Shown here piece after piece: positions 1 through 10,237 of a stretch of DNA of 64,000 nt. Made by a program: the position numbers and the translations under genes. Location of the stretch: positions 47,239,116 to 47,303,115 of the forward strand of contig NC_088301.1 of NCBI RefSeq assembly GCF_032854445.1, read 5' to 3'. The notes beneath the pieces were generated by a model. The model saw only the letters and a program-made list of their open reading frames with translations. It was not told the origin of the DNA and did no database searches. Positions within the stretch are counted from its first letter, which is position 1, and every line of letters starts with the position of its first letter. The DNA is from Liolophura sinensis. Its lineage: Eukaryota; Mollusca; Polyplacophora; Chitonida; Chitonidae.

Positions 1-481
1 CAGACACGTTAGCGTACTTTGGTACACCTGTTTTAAAACGCCTAATCGTCACCGAAGAGCCTATGTTCATTAATCGTATGTGTTTCCTTAATCGAGAGAA
101 ATTGAATGGTGCTAAATAATTAATCATGTTTTTCTTGGTACTTGCCAAAGAAAAGTGATACTCATGCATGGAACCACATACATCATTTCCGATATTAATG
201 TTCTTATTATGCAAAGTAACAATGCTATGTAGACTAATTGTTATACAGATACAATATATGCTGGTGTGTATACTGTACACCACACGGTTTTCTACTTTTG
301 AACTTTTTCCTCGAATGTGTCAAAGTCTATTTGTTCATAATCAACGGGATGAAATATATGTATACTAAATAGTCCAAGAAAAAAGGTTTTCAAATGAAAA
401 CTCCAAATATATGCACATATTTTTTAAGTGTCACCTATATAAAACTTAAAAACTTACCAAACACAAAGTAGGTGACGTTAA

Positions 482-1213
482 AATACAATTACGATCCAAG
501 AAAATGCGTCTAATCTTTTTTGTGGAAGATGTCCTCTTATACACGAAGCTGACAAAGTTGAGATTGTGTCTTTCCTGGCGAAGGCGCAACTTGATGTGGG
601 ATATTGGCCACTACGCAGTAAGATAGTTCGTAAGCACTCCCGCGGCCATTTCATCTGCGCGGGTCACTGTCAGTAACGGGACAAAACTCGATGGCGGGTG
701 CCAGAGACCGACTCGGTGGGAAGAAATGGCGTTTGGTATTGTCAAACAGCTTGGGTATAAGTTGGGATCGATGCCGCTTATGCAGTACAATTTCCTAGTA
801 CAGCTCTTATGGGAGAGGTTTTGTCCACCGGTGGCGGTGGATCGATATTCCAACTGGGAAACTATGGAGCCCCAGTAGAACAGTCACGGCTGATTTTGTC
901 ACCACGACAACCAGGTAAACCTCCGGTCGAGCTGTTTACTCTTCGAGAAACTTATCAATAGAGACAGGACAGCCGCAAAGAGTTTTCATAGGAAGCTTGC
1001 TTGTATCGTCATTTAGCTTGTCTTGATAACTATATCCTGACCAAACTTGGGGCGATGCTAATTCCATTTGGTTTATATTGGTTTTCTCTTGAGGAAACTG
1101 ACGTGAAGCCCATAAAGGCACGATCAGCGTGTGACAGGTACTACTTATTCCCAGGGAACAAGGCCGTAGACGTCGGTGTGATAACAATTGACGATACAAA
1201 AGCCATTGTGTGA
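482..1213 (+). pseudogene. Possible decayed coding region, unidentified
   Basis: One forward frame reads in a protein-like way across about 240 codons, from just after a stop at 479 to a stop at about 1211. It is interrupted by four in-frame stops, at 674, 758, 959 and about 989. The segment is clearly richer in G+C than its surroundings. Its translation is rich in charged residues, Trp and Cys and contains short segments such as DKTRWRVPETD and ETDVKPIKARSACDRYYLF. I do not recognise a family. It could be an old gene or mobile-element relic, or chance openness caused by the higher GC content; a second frame is also fairly open around 672-880, which weakens the case. Confidence 0.2.
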
Positions 1214-1976
1214 GGGTAAATGCTATATTTCTGTAACGTGCCAAAGATTCTGTATACCAGCTGTGTTTGTTCAGGCTAAGGAAAAAGATACTCAGTTGGG
1301 CCCATCAGTAAATAGATTTAAAAGCAATCAAAATTTTGACTTATTGATACAGAAATCATCCAGGATGCACTCCACATTTAAGATAAGAAGGTGCACAGTA
1401 CATATATGTCTTTGGAAAGACAGTGGCGCATCGTTTTCAGAATACACATATCAATATACATATATATGTATGTATACATGCATTATATAAGGCTTGAAGA
1501 AACAAACCAGGATCAAATGAAAATATTTACAAGAATTCTGTATATCGGTTTTACGGTGTGCTTACAAGTGCGAAGTGTTTTTTTTTTTTTTTCAAACGAA
1601 TGACAATAAAACAAAGGAGTAATTCACAATGGACATTTGCCGTATTTTCGAAATAGGCTTGGGTTCGTTAGGTTGTCCGCTCTCCTTTGTTTCATGTAAA
1701 TCATCGTGTACGCGAGAAGGTTGTTGCATGGAATACATACATTAGGAATTTTGCAGGACATTCCATGCACTTTAACAGATCAAAGGCTTTTGGTGGCTCT
1801 AATTCAGAACAAAATATATAAAATATGCTTTGTGGCACAGTCTGTTAAAATAAATTACCGTTGTTGAAATAATCATTTAGAACAGGGCTGTTCTCACAGC
1901 CGCATATCCTCTGCATTTCACGTTCACATTTTACTGTAAAATCTGGATACAAATGAGGCATAATCTGGGAAGTTTG

Positions 1977-2160
1977 TATTTATTTATTTATTTATTTATT
2001 TATTTATTTTATTTGATTGATGTTTTACGCCGTATTCAAGAATATTTCACTTATACAACGGGGGCCAGTATTATGGTGGGAGGAAACCGAGCAGAGCCTG
2101 GGGAAAACCCATGACCATCCGCAGGTTGCTGAGAGACCTTCCCACGTACGGCAGGAGCGG
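1977..2160 (-). repeat. SINE family A, 5'-truncated copy
   Basis: Read on the minus strand, this matches the 3' two thirds of SINE A: the segment with TTTCCTCCCACCATAAT, then the block related to GTGAAATATTCTTGA and GGCGTAAAACA, and a tail of AAAT repeats seen on the plus strand as TTTA repeats at 1977-2010. The tRNA-like head is missing. Confidence 0.8.
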
Positions 2161-2558
2161 GAAGTTTATAATTTACAGCATTGCAATTATATAATTTTAA
2201 TTTTCCAGTTCCTCATTATTAGTCATTTTCAACTTGAAACATTAAGAGAAAATGTTGTGAGGGCCTAAATATACAATGCTTGGATTCTCTTATAGATCGG
2301 CTCATGTGATAAGTTATAGTGCAAACGCGGAGCCGATCTATATGCCGTTCCTTTGTCTGCTGACCGTTGATATGTATGAATATAAGTATTTCGCCGCTGA
2401 AGTATCGGAATTCTACAGTCAATAATAATAATGTTTTGTGAACAAGTTAAGTGATTTCATATCGTGTGAATAAAAAACCTTAAGTCAGGGAGTGGAAAAA
2501 CATTTTTTTTCTCTAGTTTCTATTCTTTTTCATTAAAGATTGAAATTTATATATTACA

Positions 2559-2560
<2 letters not shown>

Positions 2561-2594
<34 letters not shown>
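2561..2594. repeat. (AT)n microsatellite
   Basis: Seventeen uninterrupted AT dinucleotides. Confidence 0.95.
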
Positions 2595-2596
<2 letters not shown>

Positions 2597-3248
2597 AAAT
2601 CAATTTTGGATGATGAGTATTCGGGACAACTTCTTCATACATATTGTCTCTGCGTGATAATGTTCTAAATGAGGATGTTTAATAAATAATAATGGAGTCA
2701 GACTTTGATCTTTTCAACTAACAAATGAGTTCAACCTGAATTTGACCATATTTCTAATATATTCATAAATATTATCATAATTAGATTTAGGTGCATCTTT
2801 CAATCTAATCAACAAATTCACATTGAAATAAATTTATTAAACGTGTATCGCATCCTTATTTATATCAGTATAATGCAAATACGATATATATCAAGAGGTG
2901 CATGAAAAGTCCAAAAGCCTCCCCCCCTCCCCGCCACTCTTTAATACAAAAATAGTTTCGAATACCCTTTTCTCCTGAAAGAAAAAAAAAAGAATTAAAG
3001 ACCATATTTGCAAATGAGTTTCAAGCTCTTTCATCTGATATATGCACTCTTTTTATGTTTTTTTCTCCTATACATTGGTACAGTGCCTGCGTTGGAACTG
3101 AATTGTGTATGTACCTGTGTATATTTAGAAGTCTGTACATTTACTGAACTCAAAATATATATCCATTTCACTAACTGTACTTAGCTGTAATCTAATCCAG
3201 GTGTATATTTAGAATCTGCTTCTTACACGTGAACAAAGGGGTGTAACT

Positions 3249-3420
3249 GTGAAAAACCGGTCTGCCAGGTATACTATACGACACCTGGTGAGTCAGCTCG
3301 CTTACTTCCCTCTACACAGTTATGACCTCAGGGCAACTGGTCTGTCCAAGTCACATACCTGTCCGTCAGAGGGCGCTACCAGTGTCTGTCATTTTGCTTT
3401 ATATCCCGTCTTCACTCAAG
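3249..3420 (+). promoter_or_regulatory. Probable 5' UTR exon (3' part) of the CUB gene
   Basis: The segment ends in a good donor, CTCAAG followed by GTAAGG at 3421. A matching acceptor (T-run then GGTAG) ends at 3735, 43 bases before the ATG at 3779. This gives a 315-bp intron inside the 5' leader. The left end of the exon cannot be set from sequence alone; 3249 is only a nominal limit. The small open frame across it has no recognisable content. Confidence 0.45.
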
Positions 3421-3735
3421 GTAAGGTTGTGGTTAATCGCTTTCATCTAACTGTGTTTTGGCTTACATATTTATACATCACCGATATTCATTTTGTGTAC
3501 AAAGTGGGATTCAGAAATTTTTTAAACATAACACATGAAAGAGACCTAAGGCAAACTGAAGTTTAAATAGAGATTACGCCATCGTCTTTTGAGTACAAAA
3601 ACAACCAGTATGTCATAAACAGCTAAGGAATATATATGATGTGCCATAATGGACAACGTATTATAAGTACATAGCCATAATTTATTATTTTTACGGACTT
3701 TTGTTTAAAATGTGTATGATGTTTTTTTTTGGTAG

Positions 3736-3863
3736 CATTTTGTCCAATGTGACCTGAAAAATCACCCGTCCTTGAATCATGGCCAAGACAGTTGAGATGG
3801 CACCTGTCCTAGCTTACCTGGTTACTCTTGCCGTTGTAAATAGCCTTGCAGCTGACATCACAA
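3736..3863 (+). CDS. CUB gene coding exon 1 (with 43 bp of leader)
   Basis: Coding begins at the ATG at 3779, the first in-frame start, which opens directly into the signal peptide. The exon ends after ACAA before GTAAGT, leaving phase 1. The acceptor at its left side is preceded by a T-run. Confidence 0.75.
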
Positions 3864-6800
3864 GTAAGTTCTAAATACAGTGTATCCTCAAAAGCAAGGA
3901 AAAGGATAATACATATACATATGATCATTGAAGTGTTTATGTAGAAGTGTTAATTAATATCAGTTGGCATTAAATAGCTTTGAGGCTTTCTACAGAAATA
4001 CAGGTATAGAAAGTAACTATCAGTATATATAATTAAAAATGCAGAATCTATTGATAGTTAATAATACATCTTTAGATATCGCATGTAATCAGTGTATAAT
4101 ATTGTCAGTGATGTGTAATATTGTCTGTAGTACAATGGGGCTGCCGTGGCCTAGGTGGTTAGCATGCCAGCTTGGTGCAATGACCCAGAACCCTCTCACC
4201 AGTGCAGTCATTTTGAGTGTCATGCAGGGTTCCTCTCCAGCTGTATGTAGGAAGGTCTGATGGCAACCTGAGGTTGGGTATGGTTTCCTCGAGCTCTGCC
4301 TGGTTTCCTCCCACCGTAATGCTGGCCGCCGTCATATAAGTGAAATATTCTTGAGAATGGCGTAAAACACCAGTCAAGTAAACAAAAGAAATGAATAGTA
4401 CAATGTACATTGACTTAAACATTGTCAAAAACTTCAATGTTGCATGTGTGTATTCATGTGCAGTGTTTATGTGTATAGTATGGCAAATTATACCTTTCTT
4501 TGTGTTCTTCACATATTTAGTCGACTTCAACAATGTCAAATACACTGAGAGAAAAGTTTGTGTCATCTGACTCAGAAGTCTGAGTTTTATAATTGAGCTA
4601 ATTCGTTGGACAAAACTGAGTCATATGACCAAATCAGCTGAGACATGAAATTCATCTTGTTACAGTGTTGACTCCCTTGGTTGGTCAAAAAACTTATAGG
4701 AGTCTTTCATCACTCCACTGATCTGGTCATATGACTCATTTTTCTGAGTTGAATTAGCTAAACTATCTAACTCAGATTTTTGAGTCATCTGACCCAATCT
4801 TTTCTCGCATTGTGTAAATGTGTCATAATATGTTGGTTTTTTTGCATCTTTACAAAGTAGTGTGATTCTATCTGTTTATCTTTGTATTTATACTGCTGTA
4901 TTTCAGTGGACTTTGCAAATGCCAATGATTGCACACGCTACCACAGTGGCCCAATACAGCTGACCCCTGATGATGTAGTCTACGCTGACGTCCAGGGGCG
5001 TCAAACTAAATTTGGGGGCCCCCTTGAGTGTATAATGAGGTTTACGGCACGGGAAAGGAGTAGAGGACTGCGGCTGTTCACTAAACACTTCAATATTAAT
5101 GACTGTGGGGTGACTCTGGAAGTGTATGATCAAAACGTGTTTTTGCAAACACCAAAGGTAAGATTCTGGCAAATAATTTTGTGAGGAAATGAACGAGCTG
5201 AGAAAACTGAGAAAATCTGAGCCAGTGAACCAGGAAAACAACAATTTTAAAAGCTAATCTTCAACATATTGTCATGGAAATGCAATTTTCATTAATTGTG
5301 GATGTAGGGAAAAAAAGCCATCAATGGAATATAATTGCGAAAGCAGGGTTGGTATTCATTTCTTATGGTTGTGATAGAAAAAGGCCACCTTGGAATATGT
5401 GCTCGTGTAAATATATCATCTTCAGTATTTATATTTTTTATTGGAAAGGATGTGATTGGAATAATGTTTTATCTATTTGTATCAGAAATGTTCACCTGAA
5501 TAAAAATGGTTGGCATAAAATATTCTTACAGTGAATAATGTCATCATCAGATGTATCACAAATGATCAAGCAAAATATCCACCTTATTTTGAATATTGAC
5601 ATGGATAAAATACAGTCCATGTATTACCCCAAAAAATCTTTTTCACGTTAATATTTTCCACCATGGAAGATTGATTACCATAGAATACTGCAGTCCGAGT
5701 CGAAAAAATGATTACAGATGTTATGGATTACACATGTTGTGCTGTTCATGTTGACATTTTCATATCACGGAATAATACAGTGAAAAATGATACCACGTGT
5801 TGTTACGGTCAGTGTACTGCTCACATTGGCTTTTTCACATCATAGAATGATTCTTTGAAAAAACATTATCACTTAAAGTTACTCAGTACATTGGTGCATT
5901 GTCGTCGTGGAAAATTGTGGACTGACCTCTGTGTAAATATGGAAATGAATGCCCTTTCTCTATGTTGAAAAAAGTACTGCTCACCTTGGTATTTTGCTTT
6001 TATGCAAGACTGACCACCGTGGAACTGTTGACCATATCAAAAATGCATGATTTTTTGTCAGTAAGGTGAAAGTGAGCTTGATTACCATGAAAAATTATCT
6101 GCTGTTTTCATGATCTAGCACACAGCAGTTGCATGTGGGAATGAAACATTCATATACTATGCAAGTGTGGAAAATGTTCACAAATTTATTCACCTTTACT
6201 CTCCTATAATTTTTGGTGAATTTTTCACCAACTAATCACCCTACTGCAGTAAACAAATCAAATATCACATTATCATGATGTGTGAATTTAAGTAGATCAC
6301 ATATATCTTTACCTGATATTTGTTTTACCAACTAATAACCATTTAGTATGCTAGAATTTATGCAGCAGAGGAATTAGTTGGGGAAAAGTCCCATGAAATA
6401 ATATTATAGTGCTGATTAGCAGTGGCCAGTGTTTTGCAGATATTGGGAGCTGACTCTGTGCTTGTGATATTTGGAAGAGTCTGTCAATCAGTGAAAAGTA
6501 TTCAGTTTTATACCACGTATTATTTTGTGATTATGTTATGTATTCACAGTGGATCTTTGACTGCTACACATCAAGTAACGAAGTCTATGTGCTGGAAGGT
6601 GGAGAAATGACTTTACGATTGGGCAAGATTTCAACAGCATCACATGCCTATCAGTTCAATATACAAATCACCACCAATGATTGTGAGTATGACTTTCTCT
6701 TCTTGGGTTGCTATTAAAATCTTTCTCTTGCCATGTGACACTAATCAGTGTTATTATCCTGCATCAGACGAAATACTCTGCATTTCATTGAACAACAATG

Positions 6801-7971
6801 GTCACATGGGGTACAGATATATTCTCGAATCCTGCAGACGTCAAACGTGTCTGTTGAGTAAGTTATCTCCCTTTGTTAGGGTACAACGATGGTCACATCG
6901 CTGAAGCGATTCACCTATACATCGTTCTTCTGCATTGATGGGCCTTTGTAGGATATATTCGTTACATGGTCACTCCGTGTTAGGATACGCAAATATATGG
7001 TGTCAGTAATCTTCATATGCCTCACATAATATGAGGATTATTGACACCATATATTTGTGTATCCTATCACTGAGTAACCATGTAACTAATAATATTCACT
7101 TTTCATTTGTGTAAAATACTATAATGTTGTTACTGAAAAGAAATTCCTTGTCCAGGTACATGTTATTTTTGGGCTTAAAATGGTTGCTGGCATTAAATGT
7201 GACTTTATAAATAGCTTTACAAGGTACATCTACATACTTTGGCATATAATAAACTTTGTTATATTTATACTTTGGTAAAGTTATAATGAAAATAAATATA
7301 TCTCTGAATAATTTGATGATGGCATAAAATATGTGTTGAATTGTACATTAACTAGATGCAGTTGCAAATTAATGTTTTAAAAAACGGATAATTCCAGTGC
7401 TGTAAATTTTCAACCTGTAAAGCAAATTTTTCAGTATCATTTACGCATACAATAATTTATGAAAATGACACCAAAAATGATTTGTTTGTGTCACTAATGA
7501 TGCAAGCTTCACGATACTGTGCAGGTTATTTCCCTACGAGATGTTTCAAAATATTGGTTACAGAGGCAGTTGAAAAGGGTAAAGAATTAGGGTATTTTAA
7601 ATGATAATTCTCTAATACATTGTGTGTAAAGTTGCATATTTATAAAACCAATACATAAAAATGTGTCTTGAAAAATGTGAAAGTAAATCCTATATGAAGT
7701 TTAACAAATCTAGAATAGATTTTTCAAAGAATGGTTTGTTATGTATTCAGCTCCAAGGTTAGAGTACCCTCAAGAAGTGTATCGTCCAGGATCCCGAAGA
7801 AACACCCTGACTGAGGGAGCAATGATAGGAATTTCCATCAGCTGTATAATAGGGGGCGGTGTCGTGATTGTCGTCATTGTGTTTCTGGTTGTTAAATTGC
7901 GAAAACGAAGGCGAGAGAGTCGACATGAGCAGACTGATTCTTATGGAAAGCCCCTACCAAACAAGTATTAG
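3779..7971 (+). CDS. Type I membrane protein with one CUB-like domain (4 exons, 229 aa)
   Basis: Joining 3779-3863, 4907-5157, 6550-6682 and 7751-7971 gives one open frame of 229 codons plus TAG. Residues 1-24 form a signal peptide with a hydrophobic core (VLAYLVTLAVV) and a likely cut near NSLA/AD. Residues 37-153 resemble a CUB domain: cysteines at 37, 70, 95 and 117 fit the usual C1-C2 and C3-C4 pairs, and segments such as LRLFTKHFNINDCG and VTLEVYD fit the family's beta strands. A short linker leads to a glycine/valine-rich transmembrane helix at about 180-204, then a stop-transfer cluster RKRRR and a 25-residue cytoplasmic tail. The CUB fold is known for extracellular protein or ligand binding; the ligand here is unknown. 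The protein is small for a CUB receptor and has no catalytic or other extracellular domain. I can give no gene name. Confidence 0.8.
4136..4384 (+). repeat. SINE family A, near full-length copy
   Basis: The head GGCCTAGGTGGTTAGCATG resembles a tRNA A box. It is followed by the SINE A body with TTTCCTCCCACCGTAATG and AGTGAAATATTCTTGAGA, then GGCGTAAAACACCAGTCAAG. Compared with the copy at 46349-46607, the AAAT tail is nearly lost. Confidence 0.85.
4543..4814. mobile_element. Foldback / MITE-like element, about 270 bp
   Basis: The left arm (4543-4631) and right arm (4724-4814) are imperfect reverse complements over almost their full length. Landmarks are GAGAAAAG at the outer ends, GACTCAGAAGTCTGAGTT against AACTCAGATTTTTGAGTC, GCTAATT against AATTAGC, and GAGTCATATGACCA against TGGTCATATGACTC at the inner ends. 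The central part of about 90 bp is unpaired. No open frame is present. I could not identify a clear target duplication, so the exact ends are provisional. Confidence 0.7.
4907..5157 (+). CDS. CUB gene coding exon 2
   Basis: Encodes residues 29-112, the first three cysteines and most of the CUB strands. The acceptor is TATTTCAG; the donor is CAAAG before GTAAGA. The exon enters in phase 1 and leaves in phase 0. Confidence 0.8.
5158..6549. other. CUB gene intron 2
   Basis: No gene seen. Between about 5640 and 6010 there are loosely repeated segments, for example TACTGCTCACATTGGC near 5817 and TACTGCTCACCTTGGT near 5978, and AGAATACTGCAG, GGAATAATACAG and AGAATGATTC motifs 75-85 bp apart. This suggests an old tandem duplication. 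Confidence 0.5.
6550..6682 (+). CDS. CUB gene coding exon 3
   Basis: Encodes residues 113-156, beginning WIFDCYTSSNEVYVLEGG, with the fourth CUB cysteine. The acceptor is TATTCACAG in phase 0; the donor is GAT-T before GTGAGT, leaving phase 1. Confidence 0.8.
6683..7750. other. CUB gene intron 3
   Basis: GTGAGT donor and TGTATTCAG acceptor. It carries a large hairpin (6952-7095) and a diverged copy of the MITE-like X family (about 7400-7590). No coding content. Confidence 0.75.
6952..7095. repeat. Long near-contiguous hairpin
   Basis: The left arm (about 6952-7019) pairs with the right arm (about 7025-7095) around a loop of only a few bases. Blocks include GTTACATGG against CCATGTAAC, AGGATACGCAAATATATGG against CCATATATTTGTGTATCCT, and TGTCAGTAATC against GATTATTGACA. 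It may be a foldback element or a transcribed hairpin; there is no open frame. Confidence 0.75.
7751..7971 (+). CDS. CUB gene terminal exon
   Basis: Encodes residues 157-229: a juxtamembrane linker with several arginines, the transmembrane helix (about 180-204) and the tail ending in KPLPNKY before TAG. The phase-1 acceptor matches the exon 3 donor, and the hydrophobic helix plus basic stop-transfer confirm the frame. Confidence 0.85.
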
Positions 7972-8081
7972 CTTAAAGCTTATACATGTATTTATGTGGG
8001 ACTAGTCGTACAAGTAACAACATATATGTACATAGATTTCACATTGTTTGTTATGTTCTTAAGAATATTTCTCAGCGTTCA

Positions 8082-8447
8082 GGACCGGCCTGGATAGCAC
8101 AGTTGGTAGTGCGTCCGCTTCGGGCCCGGTAGATCCAGGATCAATCCTTGATCGAGTCACACCTAAGACTTTAAAAGAGGAAGTTGTAACTTCCTCGCTT
8201 GCGTTCAGCATGAAGGGGATAGTGCAATGACTGGTTGACCCGTATCAGTATAATGGCTTGGGTGGGGCGGCTTACTTGCCTTCGGTAAGTCGTCTCAGCG
8301 AAGCAGCACTAAATAAAAGAGCGGTGGAAATCCGTCCTGCAACAAGGAGGCACATTACATGTACATGCATCCTAATGATTCCTTCGTCGTCATATGACTG
8401 AAAAATTGTTGAGTACGACGTTAAACCCCAAGCACTCACTCACTCAC
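8082..8447 (+). repeat. SINE family B, full copy with target duplication
   Basis: The head TAGCACAGTTGGTAG resembles an A box and GATCCAGGATCAATCC a B box. The unique body and tail (ATGACTGAAAAATTGTTGAG, ACGACGTTAAACCCCAAGCA) end in CACT repeats. The element is flanked by an exact 12-bp duplication, TCTCAGCGTTCA, at 8070-8081 and 8448-8459, which fixes both ends. It lies in the likely 3' UTR of the CUB gene, in sense orientation. Confidence 0.92.
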
Positions 8448-8676
8448 TCTCAGCGTTCATATCAAGATTTTTCTAGGTGTTTATATTTAATATTCATTTT
8501 TTTTTTGAATATTAATTAATATTCATCAGGTGCCTATTTCTAAACATGTTTTTGTACAAGAATTGCATGGTATGCATGCTGTTACTGTCAGTTTTTGTTT
8601 TTTCTATGAATTTTTTTGATGATTTAGGCCTATATACCTCTGCAATATGAGATAATCCAAGAGCAGTTTTGAGGGA

Positions 8677-8682
8677 AATAAA
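8677..8682 (+). terminator. Candidate poly(A) signal for the CUB gene
   Basis: AATAAA about 700 bp after the stop, followed by GT-rich sequence (CTTGTGTATGTTTGG). An AATAAA inside SINE B near 8312 is an alternative. Confidence 0.4.
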
Positions 8683-9176
8683 TATCTTGTGTATGTTTGG
8701 ATGTTAAATGAGGCAATGTTTATTGTTATTTACCATGCTATAATTATGCTGTAATCATGAGCCGAAAATGTACATTTACTGAACATGATATGTATAGCTA
8801 TGGAAACCTCTCAGACAGCCATTTACAACTTTCATAGACATGCTTGCATGCATGAATATATAGCCTATACGTATAAGTGTACATGGTAGTCCATGAGATC
8901 TAGTTAAAAGAGTTACCTCCCTTCACAGGTAAAAGTTACTTAAATGTTAGATTTCCATCACTTTTCTAGGTGTCATTTTAAGAAGATGATATATCTGCAC
9001 TGTGTCTGTAACTGGGCAAGAAGAAAATTAAATTCATGTTATCTCTTTTTTATTTTATTTGTTAGGTTAGACACAAGTTCACAGGACTGTTAAACGCTAA
9101 TTAAGGGCTTATCTTTAGTAGTAATGAGGGGTCCATGCTAGTTCCTAGCTCAACACCTGTTGAAATCGTTAAGATT

Positions 9177-9203
9177 ATTATCATTATTATTATTATTATT
9201 ATT
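9177..9203. repeat. (ATT)n microsatellite
   Basis: A run of ATT trinucleotides with one ATC interruption. Confidence 0.9.
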
Positions 9204-9780
9204 CTTAGTGAACTTGTAAAATTGCAACTCGTAAAAACTATAAAATGTTAGAAAAACCAAACTTTGGAGTCTTAATAAGGAACATATGAAGCAACTTTTG
9301 ACGTTTCGTGCTCTTTTACCAGTCACATGATATAGCAGCCATTTTGAAGTTTATTGATAAGATAAAAAAAATTTTCTTCTCCAAAATGACCTGACCTATT
9401 GAGATGACCTTTTTGCATACATTTTGTAGATGGATCGCCCTACCATATTGTTAAAATGTTGGTATGCAAATAATATCAAAACTGACCAAAAAATCATGCA
9501 TGTGCCATTATCGTAAATATACTTTTTCTATACAGTGTATGTGTGGTACTTTGTACAAATTGTTTTATATTGTGTTAAGAATCATCTTTGCTTACATCTC
9601 TATGTAATTTTAATACAATCATGTGTTCAAGCTTTGTTAACATTCCATGACATTATATTACATGTAAATATATATACATGCACAGCGTGTATTGTGTATC
9701 GGTGTTTAATATGGGGAAATACATATTTGTTACATTTATGTTTACTGTGTATAGAGGTATAGCTTATTTGTGGACAGTAC

Positions 9781-9900
9781 AAGGTCTGTCAGCAACATGC
9801 GGATGGTCGTGGGTTTCTGCCGTGCTCTGCCCGGTTTGCTCCTACCATAATGGGAAATATTCTGAAGTACAGCTTAAAACACCAATGAAATAAATTAAAT
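9781..9900 (+). repeat. SINE family A, 3' fragment
   Basis: Starts at AAGGTCTGTCAGCAACATGC and runs through a shortened body to TTAAAACACCAATGAAATAA. The stretch normally between the CCACCATAAT and GAAATATTC blocks is deleted. Confidence 0.8.
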
Positions 9901-10195
9901 ATTTGTGGACAGGAGTATAGATGAGTAGAATTATATTGTTGTATATTGTGTTACTTTATTAATAATTACTTATATATATATACTGATTTTCACTCAAGTA
10001 ATTGAAAATTTATTTATTGATTGTGATCTGATATTTTTTGTTTCATTAGCTTAGGTGTAATATTCTTCTAGATATAGAAGGATATATAGTGTGGCAGTGT
10101 ACTATAATTTTATGTATTTTGTATTTGTTTGGTGGCTTAAGATAGACTAAGTTTTCATTCTGAAACAGCTGAATACAAAGGTAAAAAGAAAATTA

Positions 10196-10197
<2 letters not shown>

Positions 10198-10234
<37 letters not shown>
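10198..10234. repeat. (TA)n microsatellite
   Basis: About eighteen TA dinucleotides; a shorter tract lies near 10366-10382. Confidence 0.95.

Positions 10235-10237
<3 letters not shown>

Larger units (their letters stand above)
1..3248. other. Intergenic stretch upstream of the CUB gene
   Basis: No intact gene is seen. The stretch holds a GC-richer patch with a possible decayed reading frame (482-1213), a minus-strand SINE A fragment (1977-2160), an AT dinucleotide tract near 2561-2594 and AT-rich unique sequence. The short open frames elsewhere show no domain, no splice context and no codon bias that I can recognise. Confidence 0.6.
3864..4906. other. CUB gene intron 1
   Basis: GTAAGT donor and TATTTCAG acceptor. 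It contains a full SINE A copy (4136-4384) and a long foldback (4543-4814). Nothing coding is seen; open frames on the minus strand here are SINE A read backwards. Confidence 0.8.

Noticed and set aside
4159-4566. 135-codon minus-strand frame in CUB intron 1
   Set aside because: It is the reverse reading of a SINE A copy; pieces of the same peptide recur at other SINE copies.
8085-8150. tRNA gene at the head of SINE B
   Set aside because: A and B boxes are present, but the cloverleaf arms do not close properly and the sequence continues into the SINE body, so it is a SINE promoter rather than a tRNA.
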